This document shows positions 34,100 through 43,476 of a stretch of 64,000 nt of DNA, piece after piece (position 1 is the stretch's first letter; every line of letters begins with the position of its first letter). The DNA comes from Acidicapsa ligni (GTDB taxonomy: Bacteria > Acidobacteriota > Terriglobia > Terriglobales > Acidobacteriaceae). The position numbers and the translations under genes are program-made. The notes under the pieces were generated by a model. That model saw nothing but the letters and a program-made list of their open reading frames with translations. It did not search any database and was not told where the DNA came from. Location of the stretch: positions 248,001 through 312,000 of the forward strand of contig NZ_JAGSYG010000005.1 of assembly GCF_025685655.1 (NCBI RefSeq), in the 5' to 3' direction.

Positions 34100-35128
34100 C
34101 TACTTCTTTGTTGCTTTTGCCGCTACTTTTTGGGGCTTAGCAGCTTTCTTTGCAGGCGCCTTTTTCTTCGCGGGCTTTGCTGTTTTTGCCGGAGTAGGTG
34201 CGGCTCCGAGGAAGCCGGACCAGCGTAATTCAAGTACGCTGGGAGCCTTCTTCGCTTTTTCAATTGCGAGCGCAGCAACCTCAGAAACGATCCATTCGAA
34301 GTTGGCTTCGCCGACGGAATGCAGATCTGCGTCGGGCGCTGGATTCATGAAATCGATTGCGTACGGAATTCCGTTTTCGACAGCAAACTCAACCGTATTC
34401 AAGTCATAGCCGAGAGCCTGGCAGAGCTTCAATGCGTCCTGCTCGACGCGTTTGAGCAAAGCCTTATCGTACTTCGGCGGATTCTGCAGATAGCGCTCGT
34501 GATGTGGGTTTCGTGGGTCATAAGGCATGACGCGCACCTTCTTCTGCCCCACAACATAGCAACGGAAATACTCTTTGAAATCAACTGCTTTCTGGTACAT
34601 CATGCACAGCGAGCCGGACTGATCGTAGGCGTTAAAAAACTCTTCGCGATTGTGAATGTGATACACGTCGCGCCAGCCACCGCCATCGACCGGTTTCATG
34701 AATCCATGCTCGCCGACGTAGTTGAAAACTCCATCCCAGTCGAGCGGATATTCGAGGTTGCGCATGGAGCGTTCGTTGGTGCCTTCGGGGTATTTCTTAT
34801 GCGGCAAAATGACGGTCGGCGGCACGGCAACGCCGAGCTTTTCAGCGAGTGTGTAGTTGAAAAATTTATCGTCTGCAGACCACCAGAACGGGTTGTTGAT
34901 GATCACCGTTCCATTGATCGCTGCGTGCTTGAGGAAGGCACGATAAAACGGAATGTCGTGCGAAATACGATCGACAATGACGGAATATTTCGGAGTCTTG
35001 TCGAGGTGGACAGCGCCGGTTTCGACGAACTCGGCAGTGATGCCGTCTACGTGAAGCGAATTAATGCGTTCCACGAGTGCACCGGGAAAGCTGTTTTCCA
35101 TACCGAACAAAACGCCGATTTTTTTCAT
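34100..35128 (-). CDS. RimK-like ATP-grasp ligase with lysine/alanine-rich tail
   Basis: Residues 1-310 form an ATP-grasp protein: the N-terminal strand MKKIGVLFGMENSFP, the nucleotide lysine in GFMKPVDGGGWRDV, the hinge MYQKAVDFKEYFRCYV, and the metal-binding VEFAVENGIPYAIDFMNPAPD near 265-285. It should form an amide or ester bond through an acyl phosphate. The last 32 residues are almost only Lys, Ala and Pro (AKTAKPAKKKAPAKKAAKP), like a histone H1 tail, which suggests nucleic-acid or polyanion binding. AGGAGGA precedes the ATG. The YbdK-type ligase gene is nearby on the same strand. The substrate is unknown. Confidence 0.83.
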   Translation of the reverse strand: MKKIGVLFGMENSFPGALVERINSLHVDGITAEFVETGAVHLDKTPKYSVIVDRISHDIPFYRAFLKHAAINGTVIINNPFWWSADDKFFNYTLAEKLGVAVPPTVILPHKKYPEGTNERSMRNLEYPLDWDGVFNYVGEHGFMKPVDGGGWRDVYHIHNREEFFNAYDQSGSLCMMYQKAVDFKEYFRCYVVGQKKVRVMPYDPRNPHHERYLQNPPKYDKALLKRVEQDALKLCQALGYDLNTVEFAVENGIPYAIDFMNPAPDADLHSVGEANFEWIVSEVAALAIEKAKKAPSVLELRWSGFLGAAPTPAKTAKPAKKKAPAKKAAKPQKVAAKATKK

Positions 35129-35483
35129 TCCTATCGTCCTCCTGAGAAATCGAGAGAGCCTTCCAACCCGATTGCTGCCTCTAGTTTAAGGCAGACTATC
35201 GAAGGAGCCTTTGCAATTACTGTGCTGAATCGAGCGTGAATCCGCATCGAAATACTCATCCTTTGGATATTTCGCCTTGAATACAGAGATGAGTTTGTTT
35301 CCTTTGACTCCATATGTTTTTTTATATCTATTTGATTGCAATAGGGATCGGCTAGGGAAATATTTATGCCGTCTATAGTTATGGCTCAGGGAAGCAAGCC
35401 ATCCGTGATCATTCCTTCTTTGGGCACGGATAAGGAAACTCGAGCGATAGAAAGAATTCTTCTATCGCTCAAGCATTCCTCGT
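35129..35483. other. Intergenic region with GAGCGATAG palindrome copy 2
   Basis: No gene is seen in this 355-base gap. GAGCGATAGAA (35442-35452) and TTCTATCGCTC (35460-35470) form an 11-base stem just beyond the stop of the NHL/Ig protein, where it could end that transcript. The core is shared with the palindrome at 26501-26534. The rest is AT-rich and should hold the ATP-grasp promoter. Confidence 0.5.
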
Positions 35484-37994
35484 TTAGTTAACCCTGGGAT
35501 TTCTTATAGCTCGTGCCGGGCTCGCAATTAGAGTCTGACACAGGGTTCTCGGCGCAACGACCTCTTTCAATGTGGGCGAAACCGCTGCTGCATGGGTTGC
35601 ATCTCCCTCATAACTTGCTGTGAGCATGTGAGTACCTGCACTCAACGCCGGTATAGTGAACAAAGCGCTGCCCTGGTTGAGTGTCACGTTTGCCAGGGAT
35701 TTGCTTCCGTCCTTCAGTTGCACTATTCCAGCCGGTGCGCTGCTTGGGGTCTTTCCCGTTACCGCAATAGATAAGGCGATAGACGTGCATGAGGTTACAT
35801 TGCTTGTCTTGCTGCCAAGTTTTACCGTGGCAGGCGTTTTGGCTGCGGCTACAACGGTGATCGTACGTGTTAGCGGTCCCGCAACTGAGTAGTTGCCATC
35901 GCCGCTATAACTCGCCGAAAGCGTATGGGCCTTGATCGTCAATCCTGTCAGGTTGGCGGATGCAACGCCCGAAGCGAGTGCTACAGGGTTTCCAAAGACA
36001 GCTCCATCCACGCTGAACTTCACAGTGCCGGTAGGAGCCGTTCCTGTGGAAGTTACGCTGACGCTGAACTTGACCGTGGTTCCAGAAGTAAAGGACGCTC
36101 CCGATGCAGGAGCCGTGATGGCAAAAGTTGGACTGGGCAGTGTACCGGTTCCTGAGAGGGAGACAGTGTTGGAGTTCGTAACCGTGTTATCCAGAAACAC
36201 GATATTCGCAGTCCTAGTTCCCGCAGCAGCAGGCTTGAAGATCACGCCAACCTTGCAGCTCTGACCATTGGCAAGAACGCCATTTGCAGTGATGTTGCAA
36301 CTGGTTGTGTTGGGGTCGAGAGTAAAGTCGCCGGCATTGGTTCCGCTGATTAGAACTTTGGTGAAGGTGAGTTGCGAATTTCCAGTGTTGGAAAGGGTAA
36401 TGGTTTTGGCTACGCTCGCAGAGCCCCTTAACTGATTGCCGAAAGGCAGAGCGCCATTCGGGCCGAGCTTCCTAATCGACTGGGCAGTTCCGGTGGAGGC
36501 TGAATTGCTGATGATATAGACCTGTCCCTGGGAATCCACTGCAACTCCGGTTGGAGCGTTGATCGCCGAGAGCGTTCCCGCTCCGCCATCCCCGGAATTG
36601 CCCGCTGTCCCTGTTCCAGCAATGGTGCTGATGATGCCGGTTGCTGAGTCAATTGTGCGCACCCTGTTGTTTTTAGTGTCGGTGAAATACATGTTCCCCG
36701 CGATATCGAAGGCGAACTGACCCACGGCAGAGCCGATCTCGGCATTTCGCGCCTGGCCGCCATCTCCTGAAAAACCGCAGGTTTTACCGCCGGCAATTTT
36801 CTTGTAAGTGGGGCGGGAATTAGCTGCGTCGCTGTAGCTTTGCGAATTAATCTGACAGACGCTTGTGATGCTCCAGGAGGAATACAGATTGTCTTCAGCA
36901 TCTACGGCAAAGGCGTCATTCCCTATTGCTTGATAGGTAAAGGGATCATAAAGACGCGCGAGAGTCACTGGAGAAGTCTGAACTGAGGCTAAAGCAGCTC
37001 CTGCCGCACCATCCGTAAAAAATAATTGGTTGTTAGCATCGATGGACATCTGCCCGGGCGAATAGAGCAATTCTGCGCCTATATTGCATGGGGAGGCAAC
37101 CGTACAACTATCGGTTCCCGTTCCGCTCAACTGGAATTGCAGACCATAATCATAAATCTCAAAGACCTTGGCGGCAGCAGGTTCGCTGAAGAAGACTTCG
37201 CCGAATGTATCCACGGCAATTCCTACTGGCGCGCTCAGGCTGCCGGAAGAGACAGTGGTGATCGTCCCGCTGGAATCGATTGAGCGAATGACATTGTTGC
37301 CTGTGTCGGCGATGTAGAGAGTATCGCCACCATCTGTAGCAAGATTCTGCGCGCCGAGAAGCAGTCCCTTGTTGGATGGATAAGTTCCAGCAACTGTCGA
37401 TATCATCGCAGGCGTAAAGCTGATCACGGGCGCGTAGCCATTGCCGCCCAGACCGACATAAAAAGGCGTGATGGATGCAGTGTGATCGATGGTCAATTTA
37501 CCTACCCGGTGGCCTGCACCTTGCGGCGTAAAGCGTACCAGAAGCGTGCAGGTAGTTTTGGCCTGGTAGATATCGCCCTCGACGCAACTGCTGCCCTGCT
37601 CAACCTGAAAATCAGGTGTCGAAGCAATCTTCGTAAGCTTGGTAGTCTCTGCGAAACGCAGAGTCAGCTTTTCAAGGTCGGCGGGCTCTCCAACTTTGGC
37701 GTCGGCAAAGTTTCGAAAGTTCGCTGGAGGCTGGGACGTAGTGCTTCCGGGCTTTGCTGCTGCTTCACTCTGCACCTCACGAACCTCAGCCGGATCAAGA
37801 GAGATGACGGGGGAGAGGACTGGTTTTGAGGATTGTGCAACGGCTATCGTGCTGACGGCACAGGCTAATACGGTGCAGCCTAAAACTGTGAGGCCTGGAA
37901 CTGTAAGGCAAGGTATGGCTAAGAGTCTGAAGATATTTCTTCTCGGTATACGGGTTTGTTGAATGCAGATTTGCCGGCTGCTGGGGAAATTCAT
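35484..37994 (-). CDS. Secreted NHL-repeat protein with ASPM/SPD-2/Hydin and Ig-like domains
   Basis: This protein of about 836 residues is exported: a basic N-terminus then a long hydrophobic segment ending STIAVAQ. Next come an ASPM-SPD-2-Hydin-like domain (VRFTPQGAGHRVGKLTIDH), several NHL repeats forming a beta-propeller (TLYIADTGNNVIRSID, MYFTDTKNNRVRTID), a second Hydin-like domain (ITLSNTGNSQLTF to GVIFKPAAAGTRTANIVF) and two bacterial Ig-like domains (GTVKFSVDGAVFG; SAPAGIVQLKDGSKS). The ATG at 37994 has AGGAGG six bases upstream, better than an in-frame ATG at 38093. Such proteins are common in Acidobacteriota and probably act at the cell surface; the ligand is unknown. Confidence 0.85.
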   Translation of the reverse strand: MNFPSSRQICIQQTRIPRRNIFRLLAIPCLTVPGLTVLGCTVLACAVSTIAVAQSSKPVLSPVISLDPAEVREVQSEAAAKPGSTTSQPPANFRNFADAKVGEPADLEKLTLRFAETTKLTKIASTPDFQVEQGSSCVEGDIYQAKTTCTLLVRFTPQGAGHRVGKLTIDHTASITPFYVGLGGNGYAPVISFTPAMISTVAGTYPSNKGLLLGAQNLATDGGDTLYIADTGNNVIRSIDSSGTITTVSSGSLSAPVGIAVDTFGEVFFSEPAAAKVFEIYDYGLQFQLSGTGTDSCTVASPCNIGAELLYSPGQMSIDANNQLFFTDGAAGAALASVQTSPVTLARLYDPFTYQAIGNDAFAVDAEDNLYSSWSITSVCQINSQSYSDAANSRPTYKKIAGGKTCGFSGDGGQARNAEIGSAVGQFAFDIAGNMYFTDTKNNRVRTIDSATGIISTIAGTGTAGNSGDGGAGTLSAINAPTGVAVDSQGQVYIISNSASTGTAQSIRKLGPNGALPFGNQLRGSASVAKTITLSNTGNSQLTFTKVLISGTNAGDFTLDPNTTSCNITANGVLANGQSCKVGVIFKPAAAGTRTANIVFLDNTVTNSNTVSLSGTGTLPSPTFAITAPASGASFTSGTTVKFSVSVTSTGTAPTGTVKFSVDGAVFGNPVALASGVASANLTGLTIKAHTLSASYSGDGNYSVAGPLTRTITVVAAAKTPATVKLGSKTSNVTSCTSIALSIAVTGKTPSSAPAGIVQLKDGSKSLANVTLNQGSALFTIPALSAGTHMLTASYEGDATHAAAVSPTLKEVVAPRTLCQTLIASPARAIRNPRVN

Positions 37995-38421
37995 ATTCTT
38001 CCTCCTGGAGTGGATCGGGTGCGATGCGGTGAATAGTGCTTGCGAACTCACTTGCGTATCAACATATTCATGCGTACGGAGAGGTGTGTTCATCTTCGCT
38101 AAATTGGCGAAGACGACAAGCGACGGCGTGGCCGTGCCCTGATGGCAAAACTGCCTGGATAGAAAAATGAAAGTGATGCGCAGAAATAGCCCCGGGGGGA
38201 CAGGGCAACCCAGGTATCCGGTCTTAAGCTCAAGCCGCTATGATGCTGTACGGTTGAGGCGGGAAGTCGTTCGCCGAATTACGGGAAGCGTAACCGAAGC
38301 GCGGTATATTTGTCGCCTGAAATTGGAAGAAGGAAGTGTGAAATTATTCACTACACATCTCAAACGCAAATGTAGCTCGTCCCGCATTTTGCGTCTGAGA
38401 TGTGTGGCAAGATGCGTTGCC
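37995..38421. other. Intergenic region with an 18-bp hairpin
   Basis: No gene is seen. ACACATCTCA-A-ACGCAAA (38353-38370) and TTTGCGT-C-TGAGATGTGT (38388-38405) form a stem with a single mismatch and a 17-base loop, 17 bases beyond the stop of the DUF4139 gene. It probably marks the end of that transcript. The remainder is the leader of the NHL/Ig gene. Confidence 0.5.
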
Positions 38422-40617
38422 TCAGTTACCCGATGAGGTCCAGTTGATGGTCAGAGTTAGCAGCGTTTGGCGAAGTGATTCTACCGAGGCTTTTCTCTTT
38501 TCCTGTAAGTCGGTATTTTGTTTGCGGACTGTTTGTAATTCATCTTCGGCGCGGTTCAGTTCGTCTACAAAACGCCTGGCTGCATCGTTGCCTTTAAGGG
38601 CGGTCAAGTTCTCGCGTGCGCGGGCTTCGTCGGCGGTAAGGGAGATGATTTTTTCATTGGATTGTTGGATCTGAGCTTGCATCTCCTGGATCTCATGTTG
38701 CGCCATGTAGATGGGCTTGAGTTGATCGAGCAGCGCGGGAACTTCTTCCGTTAGGCTTTGCAGGGCTCCGACCTGATCTGCGTCTGGCTGAATCTCCCAG
38801 CTCTCGTATTCGGTTCCTTCGTCGCCGACTTGCTGTTTGGCGGACTGGTGCGCAGGCACGGCAATTTTGAAGCGGTAGAGATTGGCCGCGGTTTCGGTTG
38901 GTTTGGATTCCGGTGTGAGAGTACGGTCACCGCGACGGGGCAGTTCCAGCACTACGATGCGAGCTTCATCGGCTGAGTTTGAAACGGTGAAAGTGCTTCT
39001 GCCCTGAACGCCGTATTTCTTTTGAATGACCGCGGGGTTGCCTTTGTTGGGATAGATGTGAACTTCGCGAATCTCGCGCTTGTTCTCGTCATTCGTTTCA
39101 CGCACACGAACGGCCTGGTCGGAGGCGTAAGAGATAAGGCGTTTTTCACCAGGATGGATGGGGTCGAGAAGGCCTTCCCCTGCGAATGTTCCGCTCTCGA
39201 ATACGGAGAAGCTGCCGCTGTCGAAGGTGAGTTTTGAGGTGTTCTCAAGCCAGAGTGCGCGGAAGGGATGCGGTTCGGTCTGCGACCACAAGGTGACGCG
39301 CTCCGCGGGTAGTTTTTCCTGAAGGATGGGAACCATCGCGGATTCATTTTTGTGAATAGTGACCGGCTGAGCGAGCGTGTATTGGAAGAAGTCATCAAAG
39401 GCATTCGCGGAGACATCGCCTTGCTGGATGGCGTCGCTGGGGCGATAGACTCCACCGCCACCGCCGCCAAATATACTGCCGATCACGCCACCTGCTGCGC
39501 CGGAACTTATGCCGCCGCCTACGCCGGAACCGGTGCCTTCCATTCCAGCCACGCCGGGATTCATTCGCGTCTTTGGGGCCATGAGACGGTTGTTCATGGA
39601 TGCGGTCATTTGTTCCATTGGAACCGGTGCTTGAGGCTCGCGCATCTCGGCTGCTTCATGCGTCTGCGGAGTAGTCATCGCGGTCGTTGAAATCGGAACT
39701 TCTGGGCGGCGCAGATACAGCGGCTGCGAGAGCGGCTGAATGAAGCTCTGCGGCGCTCCGGCAACGAGAGAGAGTTGGACATTATCCCAGTCGGCTCCGA
39801 TCGTGTTGTCGACTACGGCCCAGCCTTGCAGGATGGCATTGCCGTCTGCCGTATTTGGAAAGACGATGCGGTAGGTAGACTTCCAGACAGGGACTTCGCT
39901 GATGTAACTAACACGAAGCTGACGCTGGCCCTGGCCGAGCGCGTCGAGTGTAAGATGGCGCAAACCTGTGGCGTGTGTCGTGCTGAGTAGCTCAAGATAG
40001 CGGTCGAGCTGCCCTTGCAGGCTCGCGTCGAGCGGCCGCACGCTGAGCGTCGGAGTAAGCTCGATAACGCGGACGGCGCTGCCCGTAGAGATGAGCGTCA
40101 GATAGCTCTTGTCGACAGTCGCGTCGCCTGTGGCGGCTTTCTCCGTCCTGGTTTCGATAGACATGAGCCGACCGGTAATTACTCCACCAGGGCCGCCGGA
40201 TACCTCGACACGCTGGCCGCGCAGCGACTGAAATAATTCAGTGGAACTCGGGTCATCGCTCATCCCCAGCGACAGCGATTTAAGCTGCTCTGCAAGCGGA
40301 GTAGTGGAGTTGTAATTGACGCCTGCAATGCGGCCACCGCCTTCGTCAAGCACGGTTAGGGATTGCAATACATCATTCAGTTGTGACGAGGTGAAGTCAA
40401 TCGTCACGCGCTGGTTGCCGCTGACGCTGCCGGTGTGTTCGAAGTAGCCGACGCCGTTCTTGTAGAGAACCACTTGCCGGACGGGGAGTCCATGGGCCGT
40501 GGCGGCTGGCTCGGCTGTTTTTGGAGCAGCAGCTTTAAGCGTGGCAGGCGTCTGGGACATCATGAAGCAGGGAGCACCTGCAGCAAACAAGAGTGCGGCG
40601 GAGAAGAGCGGGCGCAT
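38422..40617 (-). CDS. DUF4139 domain-containing exported protein
   Basis: This protein of about 731 residues has a signal peptide (LFSAALLFAAGAPCFMMSQ). PVRQVVLYKNGVGYFEHTG near residue 45 and LRVSYISEVPVWKSTYRIVF to IGADWDNVQLSLVAGAP near 240-290 are the DUF4139 pattern. A glycine-rich linker follows (GIIG-type run near 370-390), then a beta-rich domain, and the last 100 residues are a coiled coil (HEIQEMQAQIQQSNEKI to EKRKASVESLRQTLL). The ATG at 40617 has GGAG five bases upstream. It is probably periplasmic or outer-membrane bound; function is unknown. It is divergent from poxB. Confidence 0.82.
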   Translation of the reverse strand: MRPLFSAALLFAAGAPCFMMSQTPATLKAAAPKTAEPAATAHGLPVRQVVLYKNGVGYFEHTGSVSGNQRVTIDFTSSQLNDVLQSLTVLDEGGGRIAGVNYNSTTPLAEQLKSLSLGMSDDPSSTELFQSLRGQRVEVSGGPGGVITGRLMSIETRTEKAATGDATVDKSYLTLISTGSAVRVIELTPTLSVRPLDASLQGQLDRYLELLSTTHATGLRHLTLDALGQGQRQLRVSYISEVPVWKSTYRIVFPNTADGNAILQGWAVVDNTIGADWDNVQLSLVAGAPQSFIQPLSQPLYLRRPEVPISTTAMTTPQTHEAAEMREPQAPVPMEQMTASMNNRLMAPKTRMNPGVAGMEGTGSGVGGGISSGAAGGVIGSIFGGGGGGVYRPSDAIQQGDVSANAFDDFFQYTLAQPVTIHKNESAMVPILQEKLPAERVTLWSQTEPHPFRALWLENTSKLTFDSGSFSVFESGTFAGEGLLDPIHPGEKRLISYASDQAVRVRETNDENKREIREVHIYPNKGNPAVIQKKYGVQGRSTFTVSNSADEARIVVLELPRRGDRTLTPESKPTETAANLYRFKIAVPAHQSAKQQVGDEGTEYESWEIQPDADQVGALQSLTEEVPALLDQLKPIYMAQHEIQEMQAQIQQSNEKIISLTADEARARENLTALKGNDAARRFVDELNRAEDELQTVRKQNTDLQEKRKASVESLRQTLLTLTINWTSSGN

Positions 40618-40849
40618 TGTGTCTCCAGCGTTGCGGATCCTGCGGTTCAAGAGTGTGTTATTACCGGATATCTAATTACTTTGACCCTGCAGGAGCAAAA
40701 AAGGTTCCCGACATATTCAAGAAGTTATACTCAGGCATGTTTTGATCTCATGTGTGAAGCTTCAGTGAATGAGAACGGGAATGCGTAGCCTGGTTGAAAG
40801 AAGACCAACTGGGTTGCTGTCCTCAGCATCCTACCGAGCGGAGGGAAGA

Positions 40850-42574
40850 ATGGCAAAGAGTGCGGCAGAGGTAATTGTAGAGACGCTTGTAGCTTCGGGA
40901 ATAAAGCGAGTGTACGGATTGCCCGGCGATTCATTGAATGGGTTGACGGACGCAATTCGAACGCATAGCGAGATTCAATGGGTGCATGTTCGCCATGAAG
41001 AGGTCGCAGCTTTTGCGGCTGGCGCCGAGGCGCATCTCACGGGCGATCTTGTCGTGTGCGCGGGCAGTTGCGGGCCGGGCAATCTGCATTTGATCAATGG
41101 ACTGTATGACTGTCATCGCAGCCGTGTTCCTGTGCTGGCGATTGCGGCGCAGATACCGAGCTCAGAGTTAGGCACGGGTTATTTTCAAGAGACGCATCCT
41201 GAGATACTTTTCAAAGATTGCAGCCACTACTGCGAACTGGTGAGCGAGTCTAATAATGTGCCGCGCATTTTAAAGATTGCAATGCGTACGGCGATTGCGC
41301 GTCGCGGTGTAGCGGTGATTGTTGCGCCTGGCGATGTGCTGCTTGGCGACTGCTCGGGCGAGGTGGAAGCGATCAAGCTCTGCGATCCAGCGTCTGTGCA
41401 TCATGCATGCGAAGACGATCTCAAGGCAGCGGTATCGCTGTTGAACGATGCGAAGAAAGTAACGATTCTAGGCGGCATTGGCTGTGCTGGAGCACATGCA
41501 GAGTTGATGGCCCTAGCCGCGCAGTTACAGGCGCCGATTGTTCATGCACTGCGCGGTAAAGAGTTTATTGAGCACGATAATCCGAATGACGTTGGCATGA
41601 CGGGTTTGCTCGGTTTCAGCTCGGGCTATTACGCGATGAAGAACTGCGATGTGCTGCTGATGCTGGGCACTGATTTTCCTTACACGCAGTTCTTTCCGGA
41701 GAAGGCGAAGATCATTCAGGTCGATCTTCGCGGAGAGCAGATTGGGCGGCGCACGCGTGTCGATCTGGGCTTGATTGGCAGCGTGAAAGACACGATACAT
41801 GCGCTGTTGCCGCAGCTCAAGGGAGAGAAGAATTCCGATCATCTGAAGACGTCAGTCGATCACTACAAGAAGGCGCGCAAGGATCTCGATGAGCTTGCTG
41901 TTGGTGAGCCGGGCAAGACGCCGATTCATCCGCAGTACGTGGCTAAGTTAATCGACGAACTCGCTGCGGAAGATACGGTATTCACGTGCGATGTAGGCAC
42001 GCCGACGATCTGGGCTGCGCGCTATCTGCGCATGAATGGGCAGCGTAGTTTGCTTGGTTCGTTTGTGCATGGATCGATGGCGAGTGCGGTTCCGCAGGCG
42101 ATTGGCGCGCAGGCGGCGTTTGCAAAACGGCAGGTGATTGCGCTGGCTGGTGATGGCGGCCTGGCGATGTTGCTCGGCGACTTGCTGACATTGAAACAGA
42201 TGAAGCTGCCGGTAAAGATTGTGGTCTTCAATAACAGTGCGCTGGGCTTTGTGGAGCTTGAGATGAAGGCGGCTGGGTTCCTGGACTTCGGTACGACGCT
42301 TGAGAATCCATCGTTTGCAGAGATTGCGAAGGCATGCGGTTTTCTCGGAGTGCGTGTCGAGAAGCCGGAGGATTTGAAAGGCGCGTTGCAGCAGGCGTTG
42401 GCCTTTGATGGGCCAGCATTGGTGGATGTTGTGGTGAACCGGCAGGAGCTGTCATTGCCGCCATCGATCGAGTTCAAGCAGGCGACTGGCTTTGGTCTTT
42501 ACATCATGCGCGCGGTGATGAATGGCCGCGCGGATGAGGTAATCGATCTGGCGAAGACGAATCTGTTTCGCTAG
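40850..42574 (+). CDS. poxB: Thiamine-diphosphate pyruvate oxidase/dehydrogenase (PoxB-like)
   Basis: This 574-residue enzyme has the three-domain ThDP fold. The activating Glu is in HVRHEEVAAFAAGAEA, the central nucleotide domain spans about 190-330, and the ThDP motif GDGGLAMLLGDLLTLKQ-NN lies near 435-470 (FNNSALGFVELEMKAAGF). Length and sequence resemble E. coli pyruvate:quinone oxidoreductase, which decarboxylates pyruvate to acetate and passes electrons to quinone at the membrane. The ATG at 40850 has GGAGG five bases upstream; an earlier in-frame ATG is rejected. The C-terminus differs from that of E. coli, so membrane activation may differ. It gives a second acetate-forming route beside phosphoketolase and acetate kinase. 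Confidence 0.85.
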   Translation: MAKSAAEVIVETLVASGIKRVYGLPGDSLNGLTDAIRTHSEIQWVHVRHEEVAAFAAGAEAHLTGDLVVCAGSCGPGNLHLINGLYDCHRSRVPVLAIAAQIPSSELGTGYFQETHPEILFKDCSHYCELVSESNNVPRILKIAMRTAIARRGVAVIVAPGDVLLGDCSGEVEAIKLCDPASVHHACEDDLKAAVSLLNDAKKVTILGGIGCAGAHAELMALAAQLQAPIVHALRGKEFIEHDNPNDVGMTGLLGFSSGYYAMKNCDVLLMLGTDFPYTQFFPEKAKIIQVDLRGEQIGRRTRVDLGLIGSVKDTIHALLPQLKGEKNSDHLKTSVDHYKKARKDLDELAVGEPGKTPIHPQYVAKLIDELAAEDTVFTCDVGTPTIWAARYLRMNGQRSLLGSFVHGSMASAVPQAIGAQAAFAKRQVIALAGDGGLAMLLGDLLTLKQMKLPVKIVVFNNSALGFVELEMKAAGFLDFGTTLENPSFAEIAKACGFLGVRVEKPEDLKGALQQALAFDGPALVDVVVNRQELSLPPSIEFKQATGFGLYIMRAVMNGRADEVIDLAKTNLFR

Positions 42575-42583
42575 AAGTGCCGA

Positions 42584-43081
42584 TCAGGATTGGTCGGCTA
42601 TCTTCTGCAACTGCTGAATGTGGTTGAGATCATGGCCGGCCATTGTTGCGACGATGGTTGCGAAGGTTAACGCGCCGAGTTCGGGATGAGTTACAGACTT
42701 GTCGGCTGATGCGGGAAGCACTGTGGTGATGAGAAGCATATTCCAGTTACGCAGAACGTTGAATGCCGCGAGTGCCTGCTCTGCGCCTTTATCCGGACCG
42801 AAGCTGGCATACGGTATGGCCCATTTGTCCTGGTCGAAAGTCTGAATTACATGGTTATCCTGAGCTAATGTTTGGCGAAGACGGAAAGCAAAGGCGATCT
42901 CTGTGTCGGCGAGATGGCAGATGGTTTCTGCCGGGCTCCACTTGCCGGGAGCTGGGGCAATAGCGATTTTTTCCGGGCCGATCTTTTTTGAAAATGCAGA
43001 GAGCAGGATGGGTGTCGCGGTGAGGATGGTTGCGACGGGACGATGGTCGAGGAAGCTTGCGTAGGGATTCGAATTTGACAT
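42584..43081 (-). CDS. DinB family protein
   Basis: This 165-residue four-helix-bundle protein has the three metal-binding histidines of the DinB/YfiT superfamily: WSPAETICHLADTE (first His) and GHDLNHIQQLQKI (second and third). Members are often thiol-dependent transferases that act on small molecules, and are damage-inducible in Bacillus. GGAG lies six bases before the ATG. It converges on poxB with nine bases between the stops and is followed by no co-directional gene. The substrate is unknown. Confidence 0.88.
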   Translation of the reverse strand: MSNSNPYASFLDHRPVATILTATPILLSAFSKKIGPEKIAIAPAPGKWSPAETICHLADTEIAFAFRLRQTLAQDNHVIQTFDQDKWAIPYASFGPDKGAEQALAAFNVLRNWNMLLITTVLPASADKSVTHPELGALTFATIVATMAGHDLNHIQQLQKIADQS

Positions 43082-43113
43082 AATGTTCTCCAGTTATAGT
43101 TAAGGGCTAAAAT

Positions 43114-43476
43114 TTATTGGCTGCGGCGGAAAAGTCCCGCGGCTAACTTGCGGAATTCGAAACGCTGGTATTCGCGGATAGTCTGCCGTGCAAAGATGCC
43201 CATGATCAATGTAAGCACAATTCCTAAGAAGAGAAATGGCGTGATTGTATGCCAGGGAACTCCCGTAAACGCACCAAAAATTGTGAAAAGAAGAGAGGCA
43301 GCTCCCAGGCAGGCAAGAAACATGTAGGCTCCCGTGAGCAGACCTTTGGCTCTGCCGCGAGGCATCAGCATGCAGGCTGCGATGACCATCACGCCTCCGA
43401 GGAGTGGAACGCCGATCGCGACAACAAGGTGGTAGCGCTGTAGATCAGGCAGCATTGCGTATAAGCCAATGTTCAT
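43114..43476 (-). CDS. Small four-helix membrane protein
   Basis: This 120-residue protein has four hydrophobic helices: VVAIGVPLLGGVMVIAACML, LLTGAYMFLACLGAASLLF, ITPFLFLGIVLTLIMGIF and the region before them. Its ATG overlaps the stop of the preceding DUF2089-type gene by four bases (ATGA), and AAGGAG lies eight bases upstream. The pairing with a small DNA-binding-like regulator suggests that the regulator controls this membrane protein. Function is not recognised. Confidence 0.72.
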   Translation of the reverse strand: MNIGLYAMLPDLQRYHLVVAIGVPLLGGVMVIAACMLMPRGRAKGLLTGAYMFLACLGAASLLFTIFGAFTGVPWHTITPFLFLGIVLTLIMGIFARQTIREYQRFEFRKLAAGLFRRSQ

